64,000 nucleotides of DNA from PWVB01 sp964586915 (GTDB taxonomy: Bacteria; Chloroflexota; Anaerolineae; B4-G1; SLSP01): the NCBI GenBank assembly GCA_964586915.1, contig CAZPJP010000002.1, forward strand, positions 10,173 through 74,172, written 5' to 3'. The notes beneath the pieces are model-generated. The model was not told where the DNA came from and did no database searches. It saw only the letters and a program-made list of their open reading frames with translations. The translations under genes were made by a program, and so were the position numbers. Every line of letters begins with the position of its first letter. The stretch's first letter is position 1. This document shows positions 8,029-17,183 of this stretch, one piece after another.

Positions 8029-10707
8029 CTAGACGTGGAGATGGATGATCATCTGACCATCGTCGTCAATGTGAACAGGCTTCGGGAAGGTGAGCCCGTC
8101 GTCGATCCACGTGCATTCCGTGGCCGACCCGCAGAGCACAACACTCGCCACGGCGCCTCTGGAGAGGAAGGGCAGCGACAGCCTCTTGATCGCGAGCGAT
8201 CCCTCGATGACATCCAGCGTCACCTGATCCTTCGTCAGCGAGAACGTCCCCCAGCCCGAGCCCAGTGACCAAAAGCACCGGAAGGAGTTACACCCCCCCA
8301 TAATCGGATCGAACCCAATCTCACCCCTCACCATGTCAAACGCGAACCCGCTGAAGGCGTTTAGCAGCGCATAGCTGGCCATCGACCGCGCGTAGTTGCT
8401 GCCGCATTCGAACTCATTCCAGGGATTCCGGCGCTCCCCGTCGTAGCGATCTCGCACCGCCGCCACGACTGACGTGCCAGCCGAGACCAGCCCGGACTGG
8501 ATCATCTGAATCGCTGCAGCGTATTCAAAACCGTTCATCGCTTCCTCGGCATACGGTACGGGGATGACGGGCTTGCGCCGCCCTTCCGGCCACTCACAGA
8601 TCACGAGGCCGCCTTCGTCGTTGAGGCCAAAGACCCGGCAGGGGTTGAAGTGCTCCCTAAGTGGATGCTTGAAATTGTGCTCGAAGATCGCAGCTAGCGC
8701 GCTATACACCTGCTCGGGATCAAAGATCTCCCCGAGGCCGTAGAGGTTGGCGTGCCACTGGGCGAGCACCTGATCGATGCCGCACCCCTCACCGATCTGA
8801 TATTTGATCTCGTCGTGCTCCTCATCCCAGTAAGAGCTCAGCGTATCCCCTACCATGGAGCCGTCCGTCTCGGCGTAGGGCTCTATGATCCGGCGGTCGT
8901 CAAGATCCACCAACTGCTGATAATACTCACCATTATAGAGATGGGCATCAGTCCAGGCCTTACCGCGCTCAAAAAGGGTGCGATATTGGGCCGCGGCTTC
9001 GTCCTCTCCAAGATGCGCAGCCATCTCGGCCCCGGCCTTCAGTGCTCCCAAGTAAAAACCCGTCAACCAAGCGTTCGGACCGAAGAGCTCCATATCCAGC
9101 GTGTGGTGCTGACGCCCCCAAAGCACGCCGGTTTTGTCCGGATCCCAGCGATCGTGATTATCATCGGACCACGCAAACTCAATCGCCAGCTTGATCGACG
9201 GCCAGAGCGAGCGGAGCCAGTCGCTATCCCCGCAGATTTTCCAATCGCGATAGGCTTTCATCACATTAGCGAACTGGCCGTCCGCACAGGGGCGGAAGCT
9301 GGCAGGGCCGACGCCGAGGGGCAGCTGCAAGCGGAAGGGCATCCCTCCGTCGGAACGCTGATTATAGGCAAAGTCCGCATCGCGCATCGAGCGCTCTAGG
9401 GTCGGGAAGAGGAAGGGCAGCGCCTGCGCGTAGTTCCAGACGTGCGTACAGGAGCCCTCACAGCAACCGGCGTCGGGATGGCATCCTTCAAACCCGTAGA
9501 AGGTACCGTCCTCCAGCCGCATGACCGTTGGGCTTTTCAGGACCGACAAGTTTGCTGAGACGGCATCCAGCGCCGCCGCGGGGAGATCCGATGCAAAGAG
9601 CGCTTCCTGGAACCTCCGGGTCCGAGCGTAGAGCTCATCCCAATAACCCAGAGCATAACGAGCGCTCGCCTCAGAGTTCGTGAACAGAAAGGCGTAATAG
9701 TTGCGCCAGCGGTTCGCAACGCCGACCTCGCAGGCACACGCGTCGGCGCGTGGATTCCAATCGTTGGTGCGATTGGGAAAATGCCAGGCGATGACAAAGC
9801 GCACCCGCTCGGTTTCGCCGGGCGATACGTGGACCCGTACAGCCAACGTCGCAGCATTGCCCTGCTCGGCCGACTCGACCGGATAGCGACGGTTCTCCAA
9901 TACGCCCGGCGAGGTGAAATCCCGCCAATAGACCTCCAGACTGTCGAACCAGCGCCCTCGGAACCAGTACTCCTGGAAACTAACATCCTCCGGCGGCAGC
10001 GTGGCATAGTCCCCGCAGGCCGCCTCCACATCGCACGGCTCATCCGAGACAGTCCCGGTAGCGAGAGTCAGGGTGCCATAATCGAGATGGTCCGGATCGA
10101 GCCCGTCCGAGCTGAGATGAATCCAGTGCGTGCGATAGGTACGACGATACCGGTTGATGTTGTTAGCTGGCAAGGGATTGTTAAGCGTGCCCGCAATAGT
10201 ATAGTCGACGGGCGCCTCGGTGGGGTTCTCAACAGCGATCTCAAAGAGCGCTGCCGGAATGCCTGAATCCCGATCATTCAAGGGGATAAAGGGGTTGAAG
10301 GCCGTCATCGTGACGTGTCCAGGAAAAGTCTCGTCGACGAACTCTAGGTCCGCAATGGGAAAACGACCGCAGAAAACAACGTCCCGGAAGTGCGGTACGC
10401 CGGTCAGATACTCGCGAGGAGGGCCAAAGCCGAAGGATTGGAAACGACCGCCGCTGAGGTTACCCGTGTAGGGGGGCTCCAAATCGCCGTGAAGCACGCG
10501 TGCATCCAGCACCTCCCCATCGCGCTCTGCCTTAATCGCGAAGTGTGAGAACCCATTGACGCTGCCCTTGTTGGGACGGTTGAAGATCTCCCAATCGATC
10601 AGGCGCCCATTTCCGGCTAGGCCAATGCACCCCGTCCCGATCCCGCCCAACGGGAATGAGATCTCCTGCGTCTTCCTGCCCCGATAAACAAAACGTTCAT
10701 CACCCAT
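8029..10707 (-). CDS. GH116-type beta-glycosidase (bacterial GBA2-like)
   Basis: 892 residues. The N-terminal beta-sandwich of the GBA2/GH116 family is visible as ISFPLGGIGTGCIGLAGNGR and LIDWEIFNRPNKGS, followed by an (alpha/alpha)6 barrel. CCEGSCTHVWNYAQALPFLF (~residues 415-435) occupies the place of the nucleophile-bearing segment of the family. HHTLDMELFGPNAW (~535-550) corresponds to the QTYD segment that holds the acid/base Asp. Family members are beta-glucosidases, beta-xylosidases or glucosylceramidases; the bacterial branch acts on oligosaccharides. No signal peptide, so a cytosolic enzyme. The ATG is preceded by GAGG. It lies between two sulfatases, consistent with work on a sulfated glycan. 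Exact sugar specificity is unknown. Confidence 0.88.
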   Translation of the reverse strand: MGDERFVYRGRKTQEISFPLGGIGTGCIGLAGNGRLIDWEIFNRPNKGSVNGFSHFAIKAERDGEVLDARVLHGDLEPPYTGNLSGGRFQSFGFGPPREYLTGVPHFRDVVFCGRFPIADLEFVDETFPGHVTMTAFNPFIPLNDRDSGIPAALFEIAVENPTEAPVDYTIAGTLNNPLPANNINRYRRTYRTHWIHLSSDGLDPDHLDYGTLTLATGTVSDEPCDVEAACGDYATLPPEDVSFQEYWFRGRWFDSLEVYWRDFTSPGVLENRRYPVESAEQGNAATLAVRVHVSPGETERVRFVIAWHFPNRTNDWNPRADACACEVGVANRWRNYYAFLFTNSEASARYALGYWDELYARTRRFQEALFASDLPAAALDAVSANLSVLKSPTVMRLEDGTFYGFEGCHPDAGCCEGSCTHVWNYAQALPFLFPTLERSMRDADFAYNQRSDGGMPFRLQLPLGVGPASFRPCADGQFANVMKAYRDWKICGDSDWLRSLWPSIKLAIEFAWSDDNHDRWDPDKTGVLWGRQHHTLDMELFGPNAWLTGFYLGALKAGAEMAAHLGEDEAAAQYRTLFERGKAWTDAHLYNGEYYQQLVDLDDRRIIEPYAETDGSMVGDTLSSYWDEEHDEIKYQIGEGCGIDQVLAQWHANLYGLGEIFDPEQVYSALAAIFEHNFKHPLREHFNPCRVFGLNDEGGLVICEWPEGRRKPVIPVPYAEEAMNGFEYAAAIQMIQSGLVSAGTSVVAAVRDRYDGERRNPWNEFECGSNYARSMASYALLNAFSGFAFDMVRGEIGFDPIMGGCNSFRCFWSLGSGWGTFSLTKDQVTLDVIEGSLAIKRLSLPFLSRGAVASVVLCGSATECTWIDDGLTFPKPVHIDDDGQMIIHLHV

Positions 10708-10892
10708 TCACTATCCTCGTCGTTCTCGGCTCTCTTCGCCTTTGGATCTCTACCTTGGGCTCGCGCATCACATCCCCGCACTGGACCAGGCATCCTGCCG
10801 ATTATAGTCAGAGCTTGAGAAGAGACAAAAGCAAGAAGCCAGCAGATCACTGCGCGGGTGTCAGCGATGCCAGCTCAGACGCCGATCGGTTC

Positions 10893-12332
10893 TCAGCTCT
10901 TGGGGTGGGTGTCATCGGGAGGGAAGACGGGCCCTCGCAGCAGCGGGTCGTCCGTGCGGACCATCCACTGATAGAGATGAGCGGTGAGACGCTCCTTGAC
11001 CTCAGCGTAGTCTGGGTGCTCGGCAAGGTTGCGCGATTCGGTGGGATCGTAGACCAGGTCGAAGAGATACTCAGGCGGCACCGCCCGTTCGCCCCAACCG
11101 TGGCGAAGGAGCAGTCGCTTGCTGGGACCTTCATCGGTGTTCGGCAGAACCGGCTTCACCCATGCGGGCCAGTCCCCGTGAAAGCGCCGAATGTACCTCC
11201 ACCGTAGCGTGCGGATGGACCGCATAGGCTCGTACGCCACGTGGTAGGTCACCTCGCCGAAGAGCTTGGTATGGATCTCGTCCTGCTCTCCACGCACAAG
11301 GGGCAGCAGGGAAGTGCCCTGCAGCCACGGAGGTGTTTCGATGTCCAGCAGCTCGCAGAGTGTCGGATAGAGGTCGAGGTGGGAGACCATCCCATCAACC
11401 ACGCGACCACCTTGAAAGCCACTGGGCCCTCGGATGATAAGGTAGACCCCCAAACCGTGGTCGGTCAGCGTGCACTTCATCCCGGGGAAGGCTGGGCCAT
11501 GATCTGTGGTAGCGATGACGAGTGTGTTCCCGGCAAGGCCGTTAGCCTCCAGCGCATCGAGGACGACCCCGCAGGAGGTATCCATCGTGCGCACGCTCGC
11601 GATGTAGTTCGCCATATCCCGTCTTGTCGCGCGCGTATCCGGCAGAGGTAGGGGAGGCTGTAGGAACCGCGCGTCCTCTGCGGCATGAAGCCGCGGCTGG
11701 GCTCGGGCATATGGTCGATGCGGCATATGGAAACCCACGCTCAGAAAGAAAGGCTGCGATTCCCTCACGGACCGGAGCCACCGCGCAGCGCCCCTCGCCG
11801 CCCGACGATCGCGCATAACCTGGACCATTGCTGCTTGCCGGGTCACGTTATGGCCTACGCCTCCTTCACCCGGATTAGTTCGCGAGGCGTCCCTGAGGCC
11901 TCTGGAGTGGCTCCAGCCTGCCCCTCCCGCGCCAGCAACTCGGCGTCTTCGGATGGTGCGAGCCGGCCTGAGGACATGCTGATAACCAATGCGCCTGCGT
12001 CCCCTTCGCTCGCGGAAGTCGATGATGTGCTGGACGCCACAAAGAGCGCTTGAATAGCCGGCTTCATGCAGACTATGAATGAGGTGCTGATGGTAGTCGT
12101 TCAGCTCCCAACCACGATGGGCCAGCCCCAACATCCCCGCCCTATGGGGTGACTGCCCTGTAAGAAGCGCGGCCCGACTGGCCGAACAGGTAGGGGCCGC
12201 GGCGAAGGCATTGCGGAAGAGCACGCCCTCCTCAGCTAGCCGCTGAAGGTGCGGAGTGGGAATCGCGTGTCCGTAGGACCCAATATAGCGTCCAGCATCG
12301 TGGCTATGGAGATAGAGGATATTGGGCTGCAC
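10893..12332 (-). CDS. Type I sulfatase with CSASR activation motif (heparan N-sulfatase-like)
   Basis: 479 residues. MQPNILYLHSHDAGRYIGSY and AAPTCSASRAALLTGQSPHR define a formylglycine sulfatase of the sulfamidase-like branch. PFFLSVGFHMPHRPY and IATTDHGPAFPGMKCTLTDH supply later ligands. The activation sequence is C-S-A-S-R, with Ala where most Cys sulfatases have Pro; this Ala form is tolerated by anaerobic radical SAM maturases. Residues ~108-165 are unusually Arg-rich, while another frame across 11855-12000 gives a more ordinary Ala/Glu-rich sequence, so a pair of compensating indels is possible. The start is GTG with AGGAG five bases upstream. No signal peptide. It sits downstream of the GH36-like gene. 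Confidence 0.85.
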   Translation of the reverse strand: MQPNILYLHSHDAGRYIGSYGHAIPTPHLQRLAEEGVLFRNAFAAAPTCSASRAALLTGQSPHRAGMLGLAHRGWELNDYHQHLIHSLHEAGYSSALCGVQHIIDFRERRGRRRIGYQHVLRPARTIRRRRVAGAGGAGWSHSRGLRDASRTNPGEGGVGHNVTRQAAMVQVMRDRRAARGAARWLRSVRESQPFFLSVGFHMPHRPYARAQPRLHAAEDARFLQPPLPLPDTRATRRDMANYIASVRTMDTSCGVVLDALEANGLAGNTLVIATTDHGPAFPGMKCTLTDHGLGVYLIIRGPSGFQGGRVVDGMVSHLDLYPTLCELLDIETPPWLQGTSLLPLVRGEQDEIHTKLFGEVTYHVAYEPMRSIRTLRWRYIRRFHGDWPAWVKPVLPNTDEGPSKRLLLRHGWGERAVPPEYLFDLVYDPTESRNLAEHPDYAEVKERLTAHLYQWMVRTDDPLLRGPVFPPDDTHPKS

Positions 12333-12402
12333 AGAGTCTCCTACACATCATCCGCTTCATTCGCTACTGAGCGATCTCCGACAGAAAAAGCCACCAGCAC
12401 CC

Positions 12403-14355
12403 CTAGCTGCGCACCCCATAAGCGTAGAGTGCGAAGGTATACGGCTCGGGCAGCGCGACTTCTACGCCGCCGCTTGCACCTAGCTGTGCAACGAAGTCCT
12501 CACCCTCGCCAAGCACATGCTGAAAGGCAACCTCCCGGCCCGACAAACCGTAGAGGTGCAGCGTCGTGGAGGGATGCTCATTGTACTCGCGCAGAATCAG
12601 GAGATATCCTCGGCTTCCGCGCAGCGACTGAAACCCGGTCCAACCCGTGCCCGAGGGTTCCTCACCAAGGGGGAAGATCTGCCCGGCGTGGATCCGGACC
12701 TGGTGATCCCGATAGGTGCGGATCAGCTCAGCGATCTCAAACGCCTCCTCCGGCAATCCGGTCGCCTCGAACCAGGCCAGGGGCTGTGCCATCATCGTGA
12801 CAGCGAAGGCGTAGGCAAATGGGACCTGCTGCGGCGCCAGAGGATCGGTCGCACTGTAGTTGTCAGCATTCCGCCACACGTTGAGAAACTCGATCTGGAG
12901 GTTCTGCGGTGGCACGTAGCGCGAGAGCATCCACAGGTTGCGCAGCGTCCAATGAGGATAGTAGTTGGACCAGTCAGTGTAGCGGTTCTCCAGGAAGATG
13001 TTACCGTACTCGTTGAAGTAATGATAGCCATAGCGCTGACCGGCGGTCACATCCAGGTTGAAGACCGCCTCGTTGTCGGTCGCCGCTAAGACTGTATCGA
13101 ACATCCGGCGCAGGTTGGCTTCGGCTTTCTTGTCAGGAACCTGCACGCCATCAATCTTGAAGATTCGGATACCGTAAGTCTCGTAAAGGTTGATCAGTGT
13201 CGTGGCGTCGTCCTGCCAGCGCGCGTAGCTCTCATCCTTGCTCGGGTTGAACCAGAGGCAGACCTCGATGCCCAGCTCTTTGCCGCGGTCAACGACCGGT
13301 CCGAGGCCATTCGGGAAACGCTCCGGGTGAGGCTTCCAGTAGTCAGGATTGTCCCAGATCCCCTCGAGCGAGCCGCCAGCATAGGCAGAATTGCTCGAGC
13401 GTCCCCATTGCCATCCGTCGTCGAGCTGCAAATGACTGATCCCCAACCGCGCGCCGGCCTCAAGCTCCGCCAACGCGAAGTCCTCGCTCAAGCGGGTATC
13501 CTGGCTGCGATCGCCCCAGGTGTTCATCATCACCATCTCGTCGCGGTGGGGCTCATGAGACCTCAGTTGATCCTGATAGGTGCGCAGCGCCTGCAATCGC
13601 CCCGACTCGCCATCACCGGTGACGCCTGTCACGACGCTATAGGCCCGCGTCCAGGTCTCTAGATCGAGCTCCGCCGCCGACACGCCCACTCCCACGCAGC
13701 GCGCCTCGCCGATACTCCCTGTGGTGCCTGTGGTGACGACGAAATCGGCACCAGGGTAGTGGAGTTGAGCATACGAACAGGGCGCTTCCTTCAGGACAAA
13801 AAGCCCGCGATCGCGCAGCACCTCATCGAGGAAGAGTAGATTACCGACGAGCGGCTGCTCGGCCCGGTAGGGCAAGATCGAGCGCTCATAGACCAGGTTG
13901 TTGTTACGGTCGGTCACGTCGTAGAACTGCACCGCGGTAGCGCGCCAGTGCACATTGGGCAGGGCCAACCACTCCAGGCTCAGCTGGAGATGGGGCTCCG
14001 AGATAGCGCCCCGCAGGTAGAGATCGCAAGCAATGGACGGACAGTCTGGATAGAGACGGAAGACGCGTTTGACCACCAGCGCCCCCAATGACGTCACAAT
14101 CTCGGCGCGCACGTGTGCCGGGCTAACGGATGTCACGGGCTGCTCCGTTACGTAGAGGTGGCCAGCCGTCGAGGGAAAAACTGTCTCGCCGGAAAGATCC
14201 GGTACGCGGCCCTCAAGGTTCCATCCGTGTCCCCGTGCCACATCCTCAATGCGCAGACCAATGAGCCGACCGCTATTCCACCGGTACTTTCGCCGGATCC
14301 GCGCGTTTTCCAGGCTCAGGATCCCGTCCTGCAGCAAGACCTGACACTCAATCAT
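12403..14355 (-). CDS. GH36-like alpha-galactosidase (clan GH-D)
   Basis: About 650 residues. An N-terminal beta-sandwich (~1-250) is followed by a TIM barrel with GISHLQLDDGWQWG, GIEVCLWFNPSKD and IRIFKIDGVQVPD; the Asp of the last is the expected nucleophile. Next come FNLDVTAGQRYGYHYFNEYG and a C-terminal beta domain ending in a sugar-binding-like sheet. This is the architecture of retaining alpha-galactosidases and alpha-N-acetylgalactosaminidases of GH36/GH27. No signal peptide. The ATG at 14355 overlaps the stop of the upstream SGNH hydrolase in an ATGA arrangement, so the two are translationally coupled. A longer frame reading into the assembly gap is an artefact of that overlap. Specificity beyond an alpha-galactoside-type sugar is not decidable. 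Confidence 0.85.
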   Translation of the reverse strand: MIECQVLLQDGILSLENARIRRKYRWNSGRLIGLRIEDVARGHGWNLEGRVPDLSGETVFPSTAGHLYVTEQPVTSVSPAHVRAEIVTSLGALVVKRVFRLYPDCPSIACDLYLRGAISEPHLQLSLEWLALPNVHWRATAVQFYDVTDRNNNLVYERSILPYRAEQPLVGNLLFLDEVLRDRGLFVLKEAPCSYAQLHYPGADFVVTTGTTGSIGEARCVGVGVSAAELDLETWTRAYSVVTGVTGDGESGRLQALRTYQDQLRSHEPHRDEMVMMNTWGDRSQDTRLSEDFALAELEAGARLGISHLQLDDGWQWGRSSNSAYAGGSLEGIWDNPDYWKPHPERFPNGLGPVVDRGKELGIEVCLWFNPSKDESYARWQDDATTLINLYETYGIRIFKIDGVQVPDKKAEANLRRMFDTVLAATDNEAVFNLDVTAGQRYGYHYFNEYGNIFLENRYTDWSNYYPHWTLRNLWMLSRYVPPQNLQIEFLNVWRNADNYSATDPLAPQQVPFAYAFAVTMMAQPLAWFEATGLPEEAFEIAELIRTYRDHQVRIHAGQIFPLGEEPSGTGWTGFQSLRGSRGYLLILREYNEHPSTTLHLYGLSGREVAFQHVLGEGEDFVAQLGASGGVEVALPEPYTFALYAYGVRS

Positions 14356-14656
14356 CGGCCCTCCACGACACGGGTGGCTGCCTGCCACGCCGCTAGCCAT
14401 CCAGCGACGAAGGCTCCTTGCTTCTCGCGAATGTGTTCGTGAAACGGAACCGTGTCGAGGGCAACCGCCTCCCCCGCAGANNNNNNNNNNNNNNNNNNNN
14501 NNNNNNNNNNNNNNNNNNNNNNNNNNNNNNNNNNNNNNNNNNNNNNNNNNNNNNNNNNNNNNNNNNNNNNNNNNNNNNNNTCCCCCGCAGATAGCGCTCA
14601 AGGTAGGGGCCATAGTGGACTGAGATGCTGTCACCGACGATGTAGATGCGTTGCAT
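14352..14656 (-). CDS. SGNH/GDSL-family hydrolase, split by an assembly gap
   Basis: The N-terminal part (14581-14656) reads MQRIYIVGDSISVHYGPYLE, with the GDS block containing the catalytic Ser. The C-terminal part is found in another frame on the other side of the N-run (14352-14480) and contains ALDTVPFHEHIREKQGAF and AGWLAAWQAATRVVEGR, a typical SGNH tail. The central blocks with the oxyanion Asn and most of the protein are missing, so the gap must hide a few hundred bases. The stop overlaps the next ATG (ATGA), coupling it to the GH36-like gene. Such enzymes deacylate polysaccharides or rhamnogalacturonan, which fits the context. Confidence 0.7.
14481..14580. other. Assembly gap of unknown true length (100 N)
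   Basis: All three gaps in the window are exactly 100 N, so the size is a placeholder. The flanks share an 11-bp microhomology (TCCCCCGCAGA at 14470-14480 and 14581-14591). Joining at that homology would leave the SGNH gene without its core and out of frame, so real sequence is missing here. Confidence 0.95.
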
Positions 14657-14825
14657 ATTGGACCGGCTTTCAGGTTAAGAAAAGGGCTAAACACGAACCA
14701 GACCCAGTATACGTGAGACCCAAGCCGGCACCAGTACTATCCTGGACGATGACATCCGCAACGGTAACAAGATAAAGCGCTTTTGAAGGCGGACTAAGCC
14801 CGATCGGTAACACCATGCGCGCGTG

Positions 14826-14854
14826 TCGACAAACTGAGTAACCTGAGCTATGAT
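14826..14854 (+). promoter_or_regulatory. Predicted sigma-70 promoter of the TIGR02206 membrane protein gene
   Basis: TCGACA (14826-14831) and TATGAT (14849-14854) are spaced by 17 bp, each one mismatch from consensus. GGAGG follows at 14871-14875, ten bases before the ATG at 14885. The geometry supports a short 5' leader. Confidence 0.6.
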
Positions 14855-14884
14855 TGTCACCAGGTAACTCGGAGGTGCCGATCG

Positions 14885-15628
14885 ATGCTTCAATTCTTTG
14901 GTGGTGACTATAGCGGGGAGCCTTTTCGCCTCTTTGGGCCGCCCCACCTTGTGGCTCTGCTTCTGGTTGCACTGATCAACCTGGGGCTTATCGCGTACGG
15001 CGAGCGGATGCCCACTTACTGGCGCAAGCGTGTGCGTTATGGTTTGGCGGCGCTGCTTCTCGTCGACGAAGTATTGTGGCACGTCTGGAACTGGACGATC
15101 GGCCAATGGACGGTTCAAACCATGCTGCCGTTGCACCTATGTAGCGCTTTTGTCTTTCTCAGCGCGCTCATGCTCATGACCCGGAGTTATGCCATCTTCG
15201 AGATCGCCTACTTTCTCGGCATCGCCGGTGCGATGCAGGCGCTGTTGACGCCGGACGCCGGGCCCTACGGCTTCCCGCACTTTCGCTTCTTTCAGGTCAT
15301 GGTCTCACACGGATCCATCGTCACGGCCGCCGTGTATATGGCCGCCGTCGAGGGCTTCCGCCCGACCCTTGGGTCAATCAAGCGCGTGCTGATTAAGGGC
15401 AATCTGTATATGGTCGCAGTCGGACTCCTCAACGCGATCATCGGCAGCAACTACCTCTACATCGCCCACAAACCGGAGACCGCCAGCTTGTTGGATGTCC
15501 TCCCGGCGTGGCCGTGGTATCTGCCGGTTCTAGAAGCGATCGCTTTGGTCATGATCACGCTTCTGTACCTGCCTTACGGGATACGAGACCTCCGGACGAA
15601 GGAGGTCGCCCGAGCAGCCACGCAGTGA
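14885..15628 (+). CDS. TIGR02206 (YwaF-like) integral membrane protein
   Basis: 247 residues with about seven hydrophobic segments. The opening FRLFGPPHLVALLLVALINL, the central QTMLPLHLCSAFVFLSALML and the closing INA-type GLLNAIIGSNYLYIAHKP followed by a Trp/Pro-rich loop are hallmarks of the TIGR02206/YwaF family. The His in LPLHLC and the NYLY..KP segment are the most conserved features. Function is unknown; the family is widespread as a single inner-membrane protein. The gene stands alone on the plus strand with its own good promoter and ribosome site (GGAGG, eight bases). No neighbour suggests a pathway. Confidence 0.88.
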   Translation: MLQFFGGDYSGEPFRLFGPPHLVALLLVALINLGLIAYGERMPTYWRKRVRYGLAALLLVDEVLWHVWNWTIGQWTVQTMLPLHLCSAFVFLSALMLMTRSYAIFEIAYFLGIAGAMQALLTPDAGPYGFPHFRFFQVMVSHGSIVTAAVYMAAVEGFRPTLGSIKRVLIKGNLYMVAVGLLNAIIGSNYLYIAHKPETASLLDVLPAWPWYLPVLEAIALVMITLLYLPYGIRDLRTKEVARAATQ

Positions 15629-15920
15629 CTCTCCAAGAGTCCGCTATCGTCCTGTGGAATTGCTGTGCCGGATCCGAGCGAGCAGCAGTCAGCTCCGCAG
15701 CAACCCTACTCAACGCTCATCTACCGCGATTCGGCGCGCGCTCCGACTCTCGCTTCGACAATCCGAAGGTATGTAATGGGGGGCAGCTCACGGACGGTAC
15801 GGCAGAGACTCGGGCTTTCCGTGAACGGGAACATGCAGCGGCCTGAGCCACAATCCAAGACACTATCAGTTATCTGCTCACGATCTTAGGGAACACCCAG
15901 GCAAGCTGCCAGTCAATCTA

Positions 15921-17120
15921 CTAAATCTCATCATTGGTGAAAGGGTTATCCCCGTTCCAGAAGTTGAAGCCCCTGTGGACTTTACAGGCATAGACGCGCC
16001 AGCGCTTGTAGATCTCGGCGCCCATATGCTGACCCATCAGCACCGTCTGCGGATTGTCCTCAGACGTGATCGACAGATCGACCCACTCGAATCCCTTCGC
16101 GCGAGCCCGCTTGGCCATCGTATCGAAGAGCAACGCAGCAACGCCGGTCGACCAGTACTCGGGCAAAACTAACACACTCTTGATTGCTAGACACCGCGGC
16201 TGCCTTCGCTTGAGCGGCCACAGCCCCATGTGCCACCACAGTCGAGCGTAGTCCCAAGGATAGCGCAACCCATTGACGTGGATAAAGACCTCGTTCAGAT
16301 TGGGCACGCCCGGCAGCCAGCCCACAGTGTCGCCATCGACATCGGCGAAGAGGATCAGGTCGAGGTCGGCAATCTGGCGGAAGGGCGCCACCAGCGCCTC
16401 CACGTCCGCACGATGCCAGCCGATGAAACCCTGCAGATGGGCCAATGAAGCGTTGAGCAATCGATGTAGCCTGTCGATCTCATCGTCCCAGTGCGTGAGA
16501 TCGGGTTGCCGAATCACGAACTCGCGCCGCCGCCGCACCTTTGCGGCTAACGCCGAGAGCCGGCGAAGAGCTGGCGTCTCCTCAGTGATGTCCACGGCCA
16601 TGGCGATGTTGTCGGGCCGTGCCGGCCTGAAGCCAAAGCGCTCCACGAAGTCCTGATAGTAAGGCGGCGTGTGTCCGCAAAGGAGGGTCGGGGGGCGATC
16701 GCGCCCCTCTATCAGGACGCCATAGCTGTTCTCGTGATCGAGATTGAACGGCCCGGTGAGGGTGTCCAAGTCACGCGCTCGCGCCCAAGCAAGCGCGTGA
16801 GCAAACAAGGCAGCGGCCACCTCGTAGTCCTCTACGACTTCAAAGAAGCCAAAGATTGCATCCCGGCGCTCGTGCGCAGCGTTGGAAAACCGGTCCTCCG
16901 CGACACAGATTGTGCCAACGGGGCGCCCATCGCGCCAAGCTATGAAGAACTCGGCCGCTCCATGGCTGAAGAAGGCCCCGCGTTCCGGATCGATCGTCCT
17001 GGCGCGTTCCGACAACAGAGGTGGAACCCAGAGAGGATCGTTCCGGTAGACCCGCCAGGGAAACGTGAGAAAACGTCGTCGCTCGCGAGCTGTCCGCACC
17101 TGCCGAATCTCGACGCTCAT
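15921..17120 (-). CDS. GNAT-superfamily N-acyltransferase (large, two-lobed)
   Basis: About 399 residues. MSVEIRQVRTARERRRFLTF and YRNDPLWVPPLLSERARTID open a well-known uncharacterised family of ~380-residue GNAT-like proteins. PVGTICVAEDRFSN is the first-lobe strand, TGPFNLDHENSYGVLIEG the conserved centre, and KSVLVLPEYWSTGVAALLF the acyl-CoA loop of the second lobe. C-terminal FEWVDLSITSEDNPQT and EIYKRWRVY are also family features. The ATG at 17120 is used; a GTG at 17153 is in frame without a ribosome site. Substrate unknown. Neither neighbour is an obvious operon partner. Confidence 0.75.
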   Translation of the reverse strand: MSVEIRQVRTARERRRFLTFPWRVYRNDPLWVPPLLSERARTIDPERGAFFSHGAAEFFIAWRDGRPVGTICVAEDRFSNAAHERRDAIFGFFEVVEDYEVAAALFAHALAWARARDLDTLTGPFNLDHENSYGVLIEGRDRPPTLLCGHTPPYYQDFVERFGFRPARPDNIAMAVDITEETPALRRLSALAAKVRRRREFVIRQPDLTHWDDEIDRLHRLLNASLAHLQGFIGWHRADVEALVAPFRQIADLDLILFADVDGDTVGWLPGVPNLNEVFIHVNGLRYPWDYARLWWHMGLWPLKRRQPRCLAIKSVLVLPEYWSTGVAALLFDTMAKRARAKGFEWVDLSITSEDNPQTVLMGQHMGAEIYKRWRVYACKVHRGFNFWNGDNPFTNDEI

Positions 17121-17183
17121 CCGTGGCAAACTCTGAGCGCGACCACGCAGCACGTACCGATCATCACTTTGCCCAGCTCGTTG

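Noticed and set aside
14393..14480. A reading frame across the 100-N gap that appears to extend the galactosidase or SGNH gene (LPSTRFRFTNTFARSKEPS).
   Set aside because: It is an artefact of reading through Ns in the wrong frame; the other frame gives a proper SGNH C-terminus ending in an ATGA overlap.
15665..15889. A 74-codon plus-strand frame after the TIGR02206 gene, starting at a GTG.
   Set aside because: No ribosome site, no recognisable motif, and composition like the surrounding intergenic DNA; kept as empty intergenic sequence (15629-15920).
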